From Adiantum capillus-veneris (taxonomy: Eukaryota > Streptophyta > Polypodiopsida > Polypodiales > Pteridaceae): DNA of 64,000 nt. Under the pieces are notes generated by a model. That model was not told where the DNA came from and searched no databases. It was given only the letters and a program-made list of their open reading frames with translations. Position 1 is the first letter of the stretch, and every line of letters begins with the position of its first letter. Location: NCBI GenBank assembly GCA_014529385.2, contig CM043959.1:56147253-56211252 (forward strand), read 5' to 3'. The translations under genes were made by a program, and so were the position numbers. Below are positions 1-9,927 of the stretch, piece by piece.

Positions 1-23
1 CATTCAGGGTAGCTAAGGATCTT

Positions 24-374
24 GAGTGGACTGGGCATGAATTGTTAGAGAGACTTGAAGATTTAGAAAATCTAGATGAGCAAAGGTTAACTGCTGGAGC
101 TCACATCTATGCACAAAAGAGAAAACAAAAACAAATTTTGGATTCCCATCTAATTACAAAAATCTTCAAAAAAGGGGACTTAGTTTTAGTCTATTCCCTT
201 AAGCAACACATTCCCAAGTTTAAGAAAAAGAGAAACGGACCATTTATTATTGAAGATGTTTCTCCAAGTGGAGCAGTTAAGTTGTCAACCCTAGATGGTG
301 AACCGATGGCTAATTGGATTAGTGGATGTTGTTTAGAGAAGTACAATTTTCCACTAACCAATGAGTTTCTATAA
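24..374 (+). pseudogene. Integrase C-terminal region (fossil)
   Basis: The translation contains IYAQKRKQKQ, GDLVLVYSLKQH and SPSGAVKLSTLDGEPMANWI. These match the post-catalytic integrase tail of element A (22240-22590) and are the usual small beta-barrel and lysine-rich C-terminus of non-chromovirus Ty3/gypsy integrases. No chromodomain is seen. It is a fragment of the larger fossil. Confidence 0.8.
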
Positions 375-599
375 AGAATGCATGCAGCTAAGCAAAGAAA
401 GATAAAACGATAGCAGGTTATTGATGAAGCCTAGGAAGAAGCTCGGCTTCAGATATTCAAAAGGAAAGCTTTGCTGAAGAATCAATAAACACCTATTCCC
501 ATCAACACCCTGGAAATAGATGACCGACAACGGGAATTGCAGAAAGATTCCGTGTCAACAGATGATGAATGGTTAGATGGAATGGAACTTCGCATCAAA

Positions 600-840
600 G
601 TACAAAGCTCAACAACCATAGCACAAATGCATTGGTCGACACAGGAGCTCGCGTAAATGTAGTCAGTTATTCCATGTACAAGAAAGAAACAAGCCAGTCT
701 TTGATAGTAGCAGGAATAGCGATTATCAAAGGATGCAACAAGAACCCAACACTAACATTGGGAGTAGTCCACTTAAATGTGATAGTACATGGATGTTCAT
801 GCCCTCATTTGAGATGATGATTCTTGGAATCCTCTGGATG
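600..840 (+). pseudogene. Post-integrase retropepsin-like domain (fossil)
   Basis: The segment reads ALVDTGARVNVVSYSMYKK, with the Asp-Thr-Gly triplet at about 638-646, followed by an alternating hydrophobic pattern. It aligns with ALLDSGAQANLLSLSLYRQL of element A (22814-22870). In both copies the domain lies after the integrase, whereas Ty3/gypsy elements normally carry the protease before reverse transcriptase. See the finding on this module. Confidence 0.7.
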
Positions 841-1009
841 CGGACATACAAGGTAGTACCAAATTAGGATACAAATCAGCTCAAGCTATCACCTAAAGGC
901 GGACAACTCATTGTTCCAATTGCACCAAGCAAGGAGGAATGGAAAGGAAGTTACCAGTAGAGAAAACCACAAATCAAACAGTCTTCCTCATCCTATAGAT
1001 AAGTTAATG

Positions 1010-1276
1010 CTACAAGTAGCATGCAAGGAGTTAGGCAAATTTGGGTACCAAAAGAACAGCTTAAGGACAAGCCGATTCAAATTTGGGTGCCCAAAATATC
1101 ATCAACAATACCAAAGACAGTTCCAAAGATCACAACATAGAGACGAGCATCTCAAAGAGGGGAACCTAACACGAAATGGATTTGGAAGAAAAAGGAGCAC
1201 TTATCTTCTCCGCAAATTATCTGTAAGGTCTCTGACCCGATCACAAGAGCACCCTTGTACCACGAAATGAATACAA
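1010..1276 (+). pseudogene. W-x-P-K motif tail (fossil)
   Basis: Two clear copies of QIWVPK lie about 45 bases apart (roughly 1036-1095), and a degenerate KWIWKKK lies near 1178. The same tandem aromatic-proline-lysine motif follows the post-integrase protease-like domain in element A and recurs in element B. The region is very basic. No database family is known to me for it. Confidence 0.6.
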
Positions 1277-1285
1277 TGAAATAAG

Positions 1286-1398
1286 TTACTATTTTTAGAA
1301 GTTTTCTAGATTTTGTCAGTGCCATGATGTTTAGAATGTTATAAAGCTTCAAAATGTGAATTAAAATAATTTTTGTGAAAAATTTCTAAAAATAGTAA
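1286..1398. repeat. Short hairpin with 15-bp perfect arms
   Basis: TTACTATTTTTAGAA at 1286-1300 is repeated as its exact reverse complement at 1384-1398, enclosing about 83 AT-rich bases. It lies exactly between the end of the first fossil and the GC-rich segment that follows. It could be a small MITE-like element or the edge of an LTR. No target duplication was recognised. Confidence 0.55.
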
Positions 1399-1884
1399 GT
1401 TTTTGGTCACCCGACCCGTCCAGTCTCGACCGTCTCGAAAATCTGCACCCGTACCCCGAATTTGAAAAAAATGCATTTTCGGACCCCGGGGGGGCTGCTA
1501 AATATGGCAGGTACTCAGACCCGTACGTCTTAGTTAGAGCTTAGTATAGCAATTTACGGCATCGAAATCCGACTCGTATGGCCCGTTTTAGCCTAAAACC
1601 AATTTTTCTCAAAATTGTCCGGGAGGCACCGGGGGCCCGAGGCTGTGTGGGAACAGGTCCCAACCCACTCCAGACCTGCTTTAGCAGCTAGGGGGTGCCC
1701 TCTTGCTTTGTGGGAGTCTTGGGGAAGCTGCCAAGCCTGCAACTCAGTGTGAGAGTCAGTTTACTGAGCCAACTGGACACTTGGTGGGTAGGCAACTAGA
1801 CTTGCCATGCAAGGACTGAGTGCTCACCCAAATGCATTTAGCAACACAAATCGATTTTCAGCTTGTAGGAGCCTATTTAAAGGC

Positions 1885-1924
<40 letters not shown>

Positions 1925-2549
1925 GCTCACACACACACATTGCATACTCACACACCTACACACTGGGAAGGTGCTGCCGGCACACACACAGCTTTTGAAG
2001 GAGAAGCAAGGAGGGAGGTGCTGCCGAATTTCCCATCTCGAGGATTCATTGCATCAGAAATTTAAGAGGATTCTCAGCCCCTAATCACGTCTATCATTTA
2101 AGTAGTGAGAAAAATGGCCCCGGTTAAGAGAACTCGCTTCGGTGGAGCCCACGACCGCGAGGCGGGAACAAGCAATGTCAACGGAAAAGGAAAGGCTCCC
2201 ATGGACGAGCAAATACCGGCCATCTCACAGGCTATTGACGAATAAATGGAAGAGGTAGGTCCCAATTTCTATTCAAGTTGTTTAATTAACATTGCATACG
2301 ATTAGTTAGGAATGAACATATCCCCGAACATGTTGGAGAAATCCGACAGAAACCTCGGCATTGAATGCATAGTACATTTAAGTATAAAGTAGGAAAGAAA
2401 TGATTGATGGGTATGCTGTTTGCAAGAGGAAAGAATGCTTGCTAGGGAAAATTTAGCTCGACATGTTCATTTTATTTCCAATGTTGAATCAGTCCTGACC
2501 CCCCTACTGATCACAGGGGGCAGAGTTCCTCGTTAAGGGATCTTGAATC
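1399..2549 (+). other. GC-rich probable LTR/leader segment of an unassigned retroelement
   Basis: This 1.15 kb has no long ORF. It is richer in G+C than its surroundings and holds a TATA-like TATTTAAAGG near 1873, a CA microsatellite, and an ATG at 2114 that opens a short basic peptide (MAPVKRTRFGGAHDREAG). A promoter-like box followed by a transcribed leader and a short start peptide suggests the LTR-leader-gag start of a retroelement, but neither LTR end nor primer site could be fixed. Treat the identity as provisional. Confidence 0.35.
1886..1965. repeat. CA microsatellite
   Basis: (CA)n runs almost unbroken from 1886 to 1920, then continues interrupted to about 1965 with short CACACA blocks separated by TATGCT, TTGCATACT and CCTA. 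Confidence 0.95.
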
Positions 2550-2662
2550 CACGACTTGCTTTCTATGCGGTGGATACCCACGACTTGCTTTCTATGCGGT
2601 GGGAACCCACGTCTTGCTTTCTATGCGGTGGGAGTGTCCACGACGTGCTTTCTATGCGGTGG
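2550..2662. repeat. Four-copy tandem repeat, ~30-bp unit
   Basis: Four units containing TTGCTTTCTATGCGGTGG (fourth copy GTGCTTTC...) begin near 2550, 2579, 2608 and 2639. The 24-bp core is almost invariant, and the linkers of 5-7 bases vary. It sits just upstream of the polypurine tract and LTR at 2715-3333, the position where many plant Ty3/gypsy elements carry variable 3' UTR repeats. Confidence 0.9.
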
Positions 2663-2726
2663 ACATACCTAGTTGTATGGGCAGCTAGGCGACAACGGGA
2701 GGAGTGAACTCTCGCTGGAGGGGGGA

Positions 2727-3333
2727 TGTTGTACCTCCAGAACATTGGAACTTTTATGAATAAGTTTGAGTAGAATTTTACTAGAATTCTGTCTTGGTGT
2801 TGTTTGCAATACTGGTTGAAGGGCTGTTTTAACGAACCATGTGATTCGGAATTAAACAAGGAATATCTATGTTGAACAACCTTTGTGGTAGTAATTAGGT
2901 CACACGAGGAAGTGTGAGTGTGGGGGTGGAAAGTGGGGGCTTGGCTCGGGTTGCCAATGCCTACGAGATGGGTGGTCCCGATTGGTCGGGAACTCTCTGT
3001 CCCCATAGTGCTTACTCGATATTGGTATTACTCATTGCCCCTAGAGCGGCGAATCCTCGAGAGTACGTGCCTCTGAAACATGGGAAAAAAGGCACTCAGG
3101 GTTTCTCTCCTCTTGGAAGGTGGGTCTTAGGATCGCTAGATAGTTAAGTACGCTTCCCCTGCGAGGTGGAGCTAGATCTCGTTGCTAGTAGGCTCGAACT
3201 CGACTCACTTTGTGATGAGAGATCGTCCGCTAGTTGAACCCTGAACCATTTTGTTTGCTTCCGCTATAGATCTAGTGGCCACCAGGTTTACCATCAGATC
3301 CGTTGTTTGATACGACGGGGTGGGGACCTCACA
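2727..3333 (+). repeat. LTR of a Ty3/gypsy element (iMet-primed)
   Basis: The segment begins TGTTGTACC and ends CTCACA. A purine run (CTGGAGGGGGGA, 2715-2726) lies directly before it and an initiator-tRNA-Met primer site lies two bases after it. It therefore has a 3'-LTR context on its left and a 5'-LTR context on its right. The length of 607 bp is normal. No second copy is present in the window, so divergence cannot be measured. Confidence 0.65.
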
Positions 3334-3335
3334 CC

Positions 3336-3348
3336 TGGTATCAGAGCC
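3336..3348 (+). other. Primer binding site, tRNA-iMet type
   Basis: TGGTATCAGAGCC begins two bases after the LTR end. It is the standard plant primer site complementary to the 3' end of initiator methionine tRNA. Confidence 0.85.
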
Positions 3349-3435
3349 TAGGTTAGGCTAGGAAAATAAAGTCGTATTGTTTGAACATTTAAAAGGAACT
3401 GAAAGTATATAGGTAGTTGATCCGAATTCCTTGCA

Positions 3436-3951
3436 TTGGTGTTGCAGGAAGACCCCGTGCTAGAATACCGGAAGTTCCAAGTGTTTGAGCTTATTTATGA
3501 GAAAGCTCAAAGATCCCCTGTTTACCAGTTCAGGCGAAATGTCATGGAGATACTGTTGAAGGCTTATACGCCACACTCCACTTGCATTGACAAAGGATGG
3601 GAACTTGATTGGACATTTCCATGAGGGGTTTACTACATCAATGCTCGGAAGCTAGGGTGCCTGGCTACCGACTTGAAGAAGATACGTTGGGGAGAAGAGT
3701 TGAGAGTGATAGAGATATTCTACTTGGTGCCCACACGATTGGACCAAACTGTTTCGGGCAACTCCAACCAAACCATCAACGACTGGCTCTTGGAGAAGGT
3801 CACCAATGTGATTCCAGCAAACCGAGTCAAGACCTTTGGATTACTGAAAGCGGAACTCCGGCCCGATATCTTAGTTTATTATCCCCTCAAGAATGTGTAT
3901 AAGAACTATTACACGAATGAAGTAGTGCATCATGTCAATACCATTTCCTAG
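3436..3951 (+). other. Unrecognised coding-like stretch in the retroelement leader
   Basis: Between the primer site and gag lies about 500 bases with protein-like composition, for example FQVFELIYEKAQRSPVYQ near 3480 and LRVIEIFYLVPTRLDQTV near 3700. I do not recognise a family. It could be an accessory ORF placed before gag, as in some Tat/Ogre elements, or captured sequence. It is decayed, and no function is proposed. Confidence 0.4.
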
Positions 3952-4162
3952 GCGTATGTTATACGCAATCCATAAAGCCATGTAATAAGCGGTCATCAAT
4001 CATTCTAAACCTTGAGGAGTTTCGATTGTAATAAATTTCCATCAATAAAGTGCTTTTTGTCTCTGGATATCTGTCTCTTGATAAAGTGGAATTTTGAATT
4101 TTATTAAAGTCTCGTGTCTATCTTGAAATCCAAGTAATGGTATCAAGAATTTCGTGTAACCC

Positions 4163-4840
4163 ATGTACGTACCGCGTGTTGCTCTGTACTCGGCAGCGCA
4201 AGAGAAGAATCTTCTCCTCAAACAAGCCCAACCTCCGATCTTTAAGGGCGAGGGGGCAAATGTGGAGAGAGATGCGGAAGTATGGATGGAAGCCATGGAC
4301 AATTACTTTGAAGCTGCGGGAACCCAACCCGTAAATCAGACCATGCTTGCGATGTTCCGCTTGACTGGCGATGCCAAGATATGGTGGAAGCAACATTGCA
4401 GAGACCTGGACATTAAAGGATCTTCCCAATCTTGGGAAGACATCAAAGCTGCGATAATGGGGCATTTACCACCTGCCTATAGGACCTTGAGAATGAATGA
4501 ATTCTTTTCACTTCGGCAGCTGAATTCAACTGTCGAAGAATACTATGCAAATTTTGTCACTCTTCGGAGATATGCTCCTAAGATGACCTTGGAACAATAG
4601 GTTGCAAGGTTCTGTCAAGGACTAATCGATCCCTTGAACACTTGGCTGGAGGCTCTCAGGCCGTCAACACTACAGGATGCCTTGTTGAGGGCTAAACCTC
4701 TAGCTCTCGAAGTACAAAAAGATAATCAAAATAGGAGGAATCATTGGGCAAAGAGGGCAAGGAACACTGCTTGGGACAACAGACCAGCCAACCAAACCTA
4801 TAACCAGCGCTCTATTGTGGCTACCACCACAACCATGGAG
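4163..4840 (+). pseudogene. Gag capsid region (Retrotrans_gag type), fossil
   Basis: The translation shows the Retrotrans_gag pattern: PPIFKGEG, then WMEAMDNYF, then LTGDAKIWW, then a W..I...I stretch, then LNSTVEEYYANFVTL. These are the helices of a Ty3-type capsid. A nucleocapsid knuckle follows directly. Gag would form the virus-like particle and package element RNA. Confidence 0.8.
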
Positions 4841-4855
4841 TTCCCTGATGTTCGA

Positions 4856-4897
4856 TGCTATGGTTGCGGCGAGCATGGACACTACAGATCCAATTGC
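4856..4897 (+). pseudogene. Nucleocapsid zinc knuckle CX2CX4HX4C
   Basis: CYGCGEHGHYRSNC is the canonical 14-residue retroviral knuckle. It is followed by a glycine-arginine-rich stretch (RGRGQANGRGGRGRM). It makes a useful contrast to the shorter knuckles in elements A and B. Confidence 0.9.
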
Positions 4898-5149
4898 CCC
4901 AGGAACATTCATGCCACCAACGCCAATGCCATACCCTTGAATACCCGTGGGCGTGGCCAAGCTAATGGAAGAGGAGGACGCGGAAGAATGAACAGAGGGC
5001 GAGGGCGTGGAGCTATCGCCAGAGTGAATGCCGCAGTAGTACAACCAACTGTGGGTGATGAAGCAGTGGAGAGAGCAACCCTACATGATGCAATTGACAA
5101 TCCCAATGGTTGCGAGCAATACGCAGTCATTCATACGCCAGGATCTCTC

Positions 5150-5425
5150 AGAGGTGAACAAGTTAGCTTCCTTATAGATTGTGGCAGTACTCTTTCATTT
5201 CTTTCACCCAAATGCACGAGAAAAATTAAGCTAGATAAGTATCCGTCAAGCAAGCTAGTTGTCGAGTTAGCAAACGGCAAGGAGGTAGTATCTCAACACT
5301 CTGCAGGAAAAATTGACTTTGATTTAGGGGGACACCCAACTTCTGGCCAATTTCGAACCCTACCCTTAGGATTCTTTGATGGGATACTAGGGATGGACTG
5401 GTTAAAGCAAAATAAGGCCCATATC
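5150..5425 (+). pseudogene. Retropepsin-like protease region (fossil)
   Basis: The pattern VSFLIDCGS...FLS, the middle LVVELANGK and the late GILGMDWLKQNKA match the start, flap and hydrophobic-Gly segments of Ty3/gypsy aspartic proteases. It sits in the usual place between gag and RT. Confidence 0.75.
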
Positions 5426-5589
5426 CATTGTGCACAAGGAAACTTTACATTTACAGATAATTTGGGTGATGAAGCCTTAATTCAGGGGGAAAATGGGAGA
5501 CCTAGGGCTATTCTAGTTAAGGCCATCAGACTCTTGAAGGGACTAAGGAAGGGTCAACAATTATATGCAGTTAAACTCAATAAGGTGGA

Positions 5590-5750
5590 CCAATCAGATA
5601 CCTCACTTCGACCAGACTGGCTGAGGGAGTATGATGACGTATTCCCCGAAGACCTTACGAATCTTCCACCACACAGAGAGGTAGATCATGAGATTGAGAC
5701 TATCCCTGGGTGTGAACCTAGCTCAAAAAGACCTTATAAAATGCAGCAGA
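5590..5750 (+). pseudogene. N-terminal edge of a Ty3/gypsy reverse transcriptase
   Basis: LREYDDVFPEDLTNLPP...DHEIETIPG...KRPYKM is the typical lead-in to the Ty3/gypsy RT. The rest of the RT is not found downstream. Confidence 0.75.
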
Positions 5751-6289
5751 GGACTTCCTACTGGAGTACTTCAGTGACATCACCATTGTTGCAGCCCATG
5801 CCCACAGGGTTACTATAATGGACAAAGATAGTGAGACACTGAAAAGAATAAGGTGGAGGTATGACAAACTACTGGTCCCCAATGTCTGCAGGGATAAGAA
5901 AACATAGGCGGGGTATTGGGGCATCATTGCTAAGCATTTAGGTGCATTCTGGGTAAAAACGACTAAGTCAAAAATCCATTGTTGTTAATAATCGTGATTT
6001 TTGCACTTGACCTAAAGTGGGATTTTACAACATAAGCATGTGTGCTTAGGTCTTATAAACTTGTCCTAGAAGTTTCGTTACACTTGGATGTCATTTGATG
6101 TTGTAACGGATGTGATTTGTTTGCCGATGAGCAATTGGCTTTTGGTGATTTCAGTCACTTGAGTGTAGCTTGAGTTAGATGCAAGTTGTTTGTTGTTTTT
6201 TCCAAGAGATTGTCAACCTCTTGTAGCCTCTATGCACTAGTCGAGTCAGCTTCGTCCCATACATTGACAATTTAATTGTGGTTCTCGCT
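5751..6289. other. Unassigned sequence between two fossils
   Basis: The first 150 bases encode a plausible short peptide (ITIVAAHAHRVTIMDKDSE) that I cannot assign. The remainder is non-coding and moderately AT-rich. No terminal repeats, target duplications or RNA genes were seen. Confidence 0.4.
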
Positions 6290-8015
6290 AAATCTGCAAT
6301 AAGACAGGAGTGAGGTTAGACACCCATCCCACAAGCCATTGGTGTAGTTTTGATGCCGGAAGCTAAAACAGGTTGGTTTAAACCAATCTACTATGCAAGC
6401 AGGGTGTTGTCCTCTGCAAAAAAAAAATATTTGGTCACTGAAAGGGAATGTCTGGGGATGATTTTTGCACTTTAAAAATTCATACATTATTTGCTAGCTA
6501 ATCAGGTTACAACCATTCATGTGGATCATCAAGCCCTGGTGTATTTGGTGAACAAGCCACATTTGTCAAGAAGACTGGCTAGATGGGTTCTATTGATGTA
6601 GAAACTTGACTATTAAATAATTCACAAACCAGGTCAAGAACAGGTTATGGCAAATTATTTGAGCAGATTGGCTACATGTGAAGTTCCCACTTAGGCAATT
6701 GATGAATTACCTAATGCAAACCTGTTTCCAATTCAGGTGATTCAAGACACGGATTCATGGTATGCAGATATGTTGTACTTTCTTCTTGAAGGTGTTTTAC
6801 CAAGACAAATGGTAGTTACAGGAAGAAAGAAACTTGCATGGTAGTGCAGGCCTTTTACAGTAATAATGGGGGTTTTGTATAAAAAGGGAATTGATCAGAT
6901 TGTTAAGAGATGTGTGGAACATTTTGAGTAGAATGCAATATTATCTGAAGCTCATTCAGGTAATGCAGGAGGACACTTTTTAGGGGATATCACAGTAATG
7001 AAAATCTTACAAGTAGGTTTGTGGTGGCCATCAATTTTTAAAGATTCCCATCAGTTTTGTAAAGATAAGTTTGACATGTCAAATGGATGATAGACCCTTG
7101 AATTTTGATAGAATGCCTTTACAACCTGTTTTACCACTTGAACCTTTCCAAAAATGGGGGGTTAGATTTTGTGGGCCCTGTGAAGCCAACATCAAAGTTT
7201 ATAGGGAACAAATATATTCTTGTGAAAATAGACTATTGTACCAAGTGTGTAGAAGCACATGCTATGAAAGACAAAAGAGCAGAAATTGTGGCTAAATTTC
7301 TTCACAAAAATATAATGAGGTTTGGATGTCCAGTGGAGTTGGTTTTAGATCAAGGAGGACACTTTATCAATAAAGTAATCAAGAAGCTTACTGAATATTG
7401 ATCACTTGATTATCCATAAGAAGTCCACAGTCTACTATCCACAGGCTAATGGTCAGGCAGAATCCACTAATAAAACTCTGGTAAGAATTTTGAGAAGAAT
7501 TATTTTAGAGAACAAGAAAGACTGGGATACAAAATTACATTAAGTATTGTGGGCATTCAGGATAGCATTCAAAGTAAGTACATGGATGACACCATTCAAG
7601 ACGGTGTATGGTTTGGAAGCATTTGTTCCAATGGAATTTATTGTTCCTAGTTTGAGAATTGCAATTCAATATAAATTGTCAGGAGATGAGTCATCAAGTT
7701 GTAGACAGGAGAAACTACTAGAACTGAAAGAAAGAGGAATTCATGCTGCTTATGTAACTGAAGCTATCCAAAGGAGAAGACATTCTTGGGTAGACAAGAA
7801 TATCAAATAAAATCATTTTCAAAAGGAGATTGGGTCTTGATGTATAATAGCAGAGGCCAAGAAAACTCAAATTGAGGTATTTGGGTCCTTCTCAAACTGC
7901 AAGAGAGCTAGCGGATTCGACATTTTTACTAGCAGACTCTGAGGGCAAAATATTCCCTAAAGCAGTCAATGGTTTTAGACTGAAACCTTTTGTGGGGTGG
8001 GAACCCTCATTTCAA
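6290..8015 (+). mobile_element. Athila/Tat-like pol fossil (RNase H and integrase)
   Basis: Domain order on the plus strand: RNase H with VTERECLGM, HYLLANQV and VDHQALVYLVNK (about 6420-6560); integrase zinc-binding domain with EAHSGNAGGHF (about 6945-7065); catalytic core with FVGPVKP, KIDYCTKCVEA and LVLDQGGHF (about 7160-7375) and PQANGQAES (about 7440); then the C-terminal tail ending near 8010. It is related to element A pol but is a different subfamily, with only one zinc-binding domain. It is heavily decayed, with many breaks. Confidence 0.85.
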
Positions 8016-8832
8016 GAGTAGGGTGAAAGCATGTTAACATGTCGTGCATTTGGTGCTAGTTAGCACTTTCAAGTTAGCACATCTTTAAAAAGTTGGGCGT
8101 CTGGTAAATTTTTTACAAATAATATCAAAATTTGTTGGAGGTTGTACATTTGGATTCCTTGTTTCAAGAGCTTTCTATTGATATATCATATGTTATAGAC
8201 CTTGGAGATGTAGCTCATGTTATTGTACTAGTTAGCATATGTCAAAATTGTGCTAGTTAGCATTGTCCGGGACATGAAAAAGTGTGACACGTTAACATGC
8301 TCTCACCGAGAAATAATAATTATGATTTAAAGCATGTGGCAAATTTTGTGGGGATTTACATGATTAGTGGTGAAGAATCACGTCGGGTGACTCAAACTTT
8401 GAATTTAAGCATTACCCCGATGTCATTTTACCACAAGTCACTTTACAATCACCCTACGTGCGTTTCTTTTTTCTCACCTTCTACATTTTGCTTCTTTGTG
8501 AGTCATGTCTAAAAAACCTCTCACCATTGATGTCTCTTCTACTTCACCTTCTCAAAGGACTGATGAGCACGATGATGTGGGGACAAGAAGGTCAGCAAGG
8601 AAAGCCTTGCATACTACTCAGACCATTGCTGCTGCGGATGTACTGATTGATGTGAAGAGTTGTCTACACCTCATGAAGAATCACCACTCACCATGGAAAC
8701 TGGTCTTGTTGATTACACATTCCTTGACATGCGTCAAGAGTTGGATTTTAAGGTAGTAGCACACAAGGAATGGCTCAAGAAGATAGGTCTCCTTTAGTAC
8801 GCTATGTTGCCTTGGAAGCATTGGAAGAATAA
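8016..8832 (+). other. Non-coding spacer and start of an accessory ORF downstream of the pol fossil
   Basis: The first 480 bases are non-coding and contain repeated TAGTTAGCA words (8057, 8229, 8254). An ORF-like segment then opens near 8505 with MSKKPLTIDVSSTSPSQ. Element B inserted at 8832, and the interrupted sequence resumes at 38381, where coiled-coil coding remains follow. The layout (pol, spacer, accessory ORF) mirrors element A. Confidence 0.5.
8828..8832. repeat. Target-site duplication AATAA, left copy (element B)
   Basis: AATAA directly precedes the TG end of the left LTR and is repeated at 38376-38380 after the right LTR. A five-base duplication is standard for plant LTR elements. 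Confidence 0.9.
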
Positions 8833-9890
8833 TGTTGGACGGATACGTCGCGACGGACGTCAGCATAGCGAGAACTCACCTAACATATAATGTCAACTGA
8901 GGACGAAGCTCGACCCGTAGGCGCGTGGAAGCAAGCAAAGGGTGTCAACCTCTACTCGACCGACTAATGACTACTTCCTACAGAGATATCAACTCTACAT
9001 GCCATCGGTTCTGTGAATGTGAGAGTCTCATATGATGCTACCGCAAGCCAAAAGCCCATTAGACGTTCTCGAAACGTTACGAAACTTGAGGGATATCCTA
9101 TCAACACCAATAGGCCACTCTCCCTAAGGTCCGTGACCAAAAAAACCTACTCAATACCCTCCGTGCAGAAAACGCGTAGGATGTCTGGCCAGTTTTTGCA
9201 GGTCGACATTTCCGAAAACTAAAGTGCCTAATGTGTAGCTCTACTCGCTCTGATAGCGTGGATATGCTGAAATGCAAAAACGGACAACAGTTACTCACCG
9301 AAACTCCAAAAGTAGCTCGCGGGTGAATCTGCCAAAACACAGATGAACGCGCGTGATGTAAGCATCAACGCGTAGCTCTCCTCGTGGGCAACACACTGCT
9401 GCTCTCCGTTTGCAATTCCGACCACCGTAGCTCCTGTAGCGCGCACACACTCTCTCTCGCAGTCTCCCAACGACACTGAAGATCCGATTTATTAGAAGTC
9501 TCCTTACAAAGCTTTAGGTTTTGGCTTATATACTAAGCCTTAGAAAACCTAATGTCCGACCAAAATGACCTTATTTGTCCCTAGGCTTCTATAGAGCTTA
9601 ATTACAACACCGTGAGCTGGCTTTGCTCATCCAACAAGCATCTGTGGCCTCAATACAATTGCTGACTTAAAATATGAAGTTCCCATAAACCTTACAAAAG
9701 TGGCCGTAATGGCTCAAAATAATAATAACGGGATATTCGATGATGTCCATGAGCTTGTATCTTCACATTACAGCATCCATCTTCGTCTTCATCACTTCAT
9801 CAGCATCTTTATTTGGAATCTTTAGATAATCTTTGAGGAATATTTATGGAATCTTTGTGGAAGCGTTGTTGAAAGGTTGACCTTTCAACA
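8833..9890 (-). repeat. Element B 3' LTR (left copy)
   Basis: The 1,058-bp repeat matches 37307-38375. On the minus strand it begins TGTTGAAAGG and ends TCCAACA. The U3 TATA box (TATATAAG, minus) lies at 9532-9525. A half-palindrome word (GACATCCTACGCGT on the minus strand) lies at about 9186-9173, downstream of the TATA box and so in R-U5. The last ~130 bases resemble the end of the element A LTR. Confidence 0.95.
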
Positions 9891-9902
9891 CTCTCCCCCT
9901 CC
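9891..9902 (-). other. Polypurine tract of element B
   Basis: On the minus strand GGAGGGGGAGAG directly abuts the TG start of the 3' LTR. This is the expected plus-strand DNA primer. Confidence 0.85.
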
Positions 9903-9905
9903 TAA

Positions 9906-9927
9906 GTCTTGTCGTCCCCGACAAGAC
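9906..9927. other. Perfect hairpin beside the polypurine tract
   Basis: GTCTTGTCG (9906-9914) is followed after four bases by its exact reverse complement (9919-9927). It lies immediately on the internal side of the polypurine tract of element B. Confidence 0.7.

Larger units (their letters stand above)
1..1276 (+). mobile_element. Tail of an Athila/Tat-like Ty3/gypsy fossil
   Basis: The window opens inside the end of an integrase. The first residues (VAKDLEWTGHELL) match the equivalent stretch of element A near 22229-22265. The order that follows is the same as in element A: integrase C-terminal part, a retropepsin-like domain, then W-x-P-K motifs. The 5' part lies outside the window and no 3' LTR is evident before the next element, so this is a partial, decayed copy with several breaks. 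It belongs to a relative of A rather than to A, since the proteins differ at many positions. Confidence 0.8.
3336..5750 (+). mobile_element. Ty3/gypsy element fossil (leader, gag, protease, start of RT)
   Basis: Following the LTR and primer site come an 800-base leader, a Retrotrans_gag capsid region, a classical zinc knuckle, a retropepsin-like domain and the first part of a reverse transcriptase. The identity then fades near 5750, where other sequence begins. It is incomplete and broken, with few breaks in the surviving part. The domain order and iMet primer site fit chromovirus-type Ty3/gypsy. The integrase that would show a chromodomain is absent. Confidence 0.75.

Noticed and set aside
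2563-3006. A 147-residue minus-strand ORF over the tandem repeat and LTR
   Set aside because: Its repeats come from the DNA tandem repeat, and it spans an LTR boundary. No protein family is recognised.
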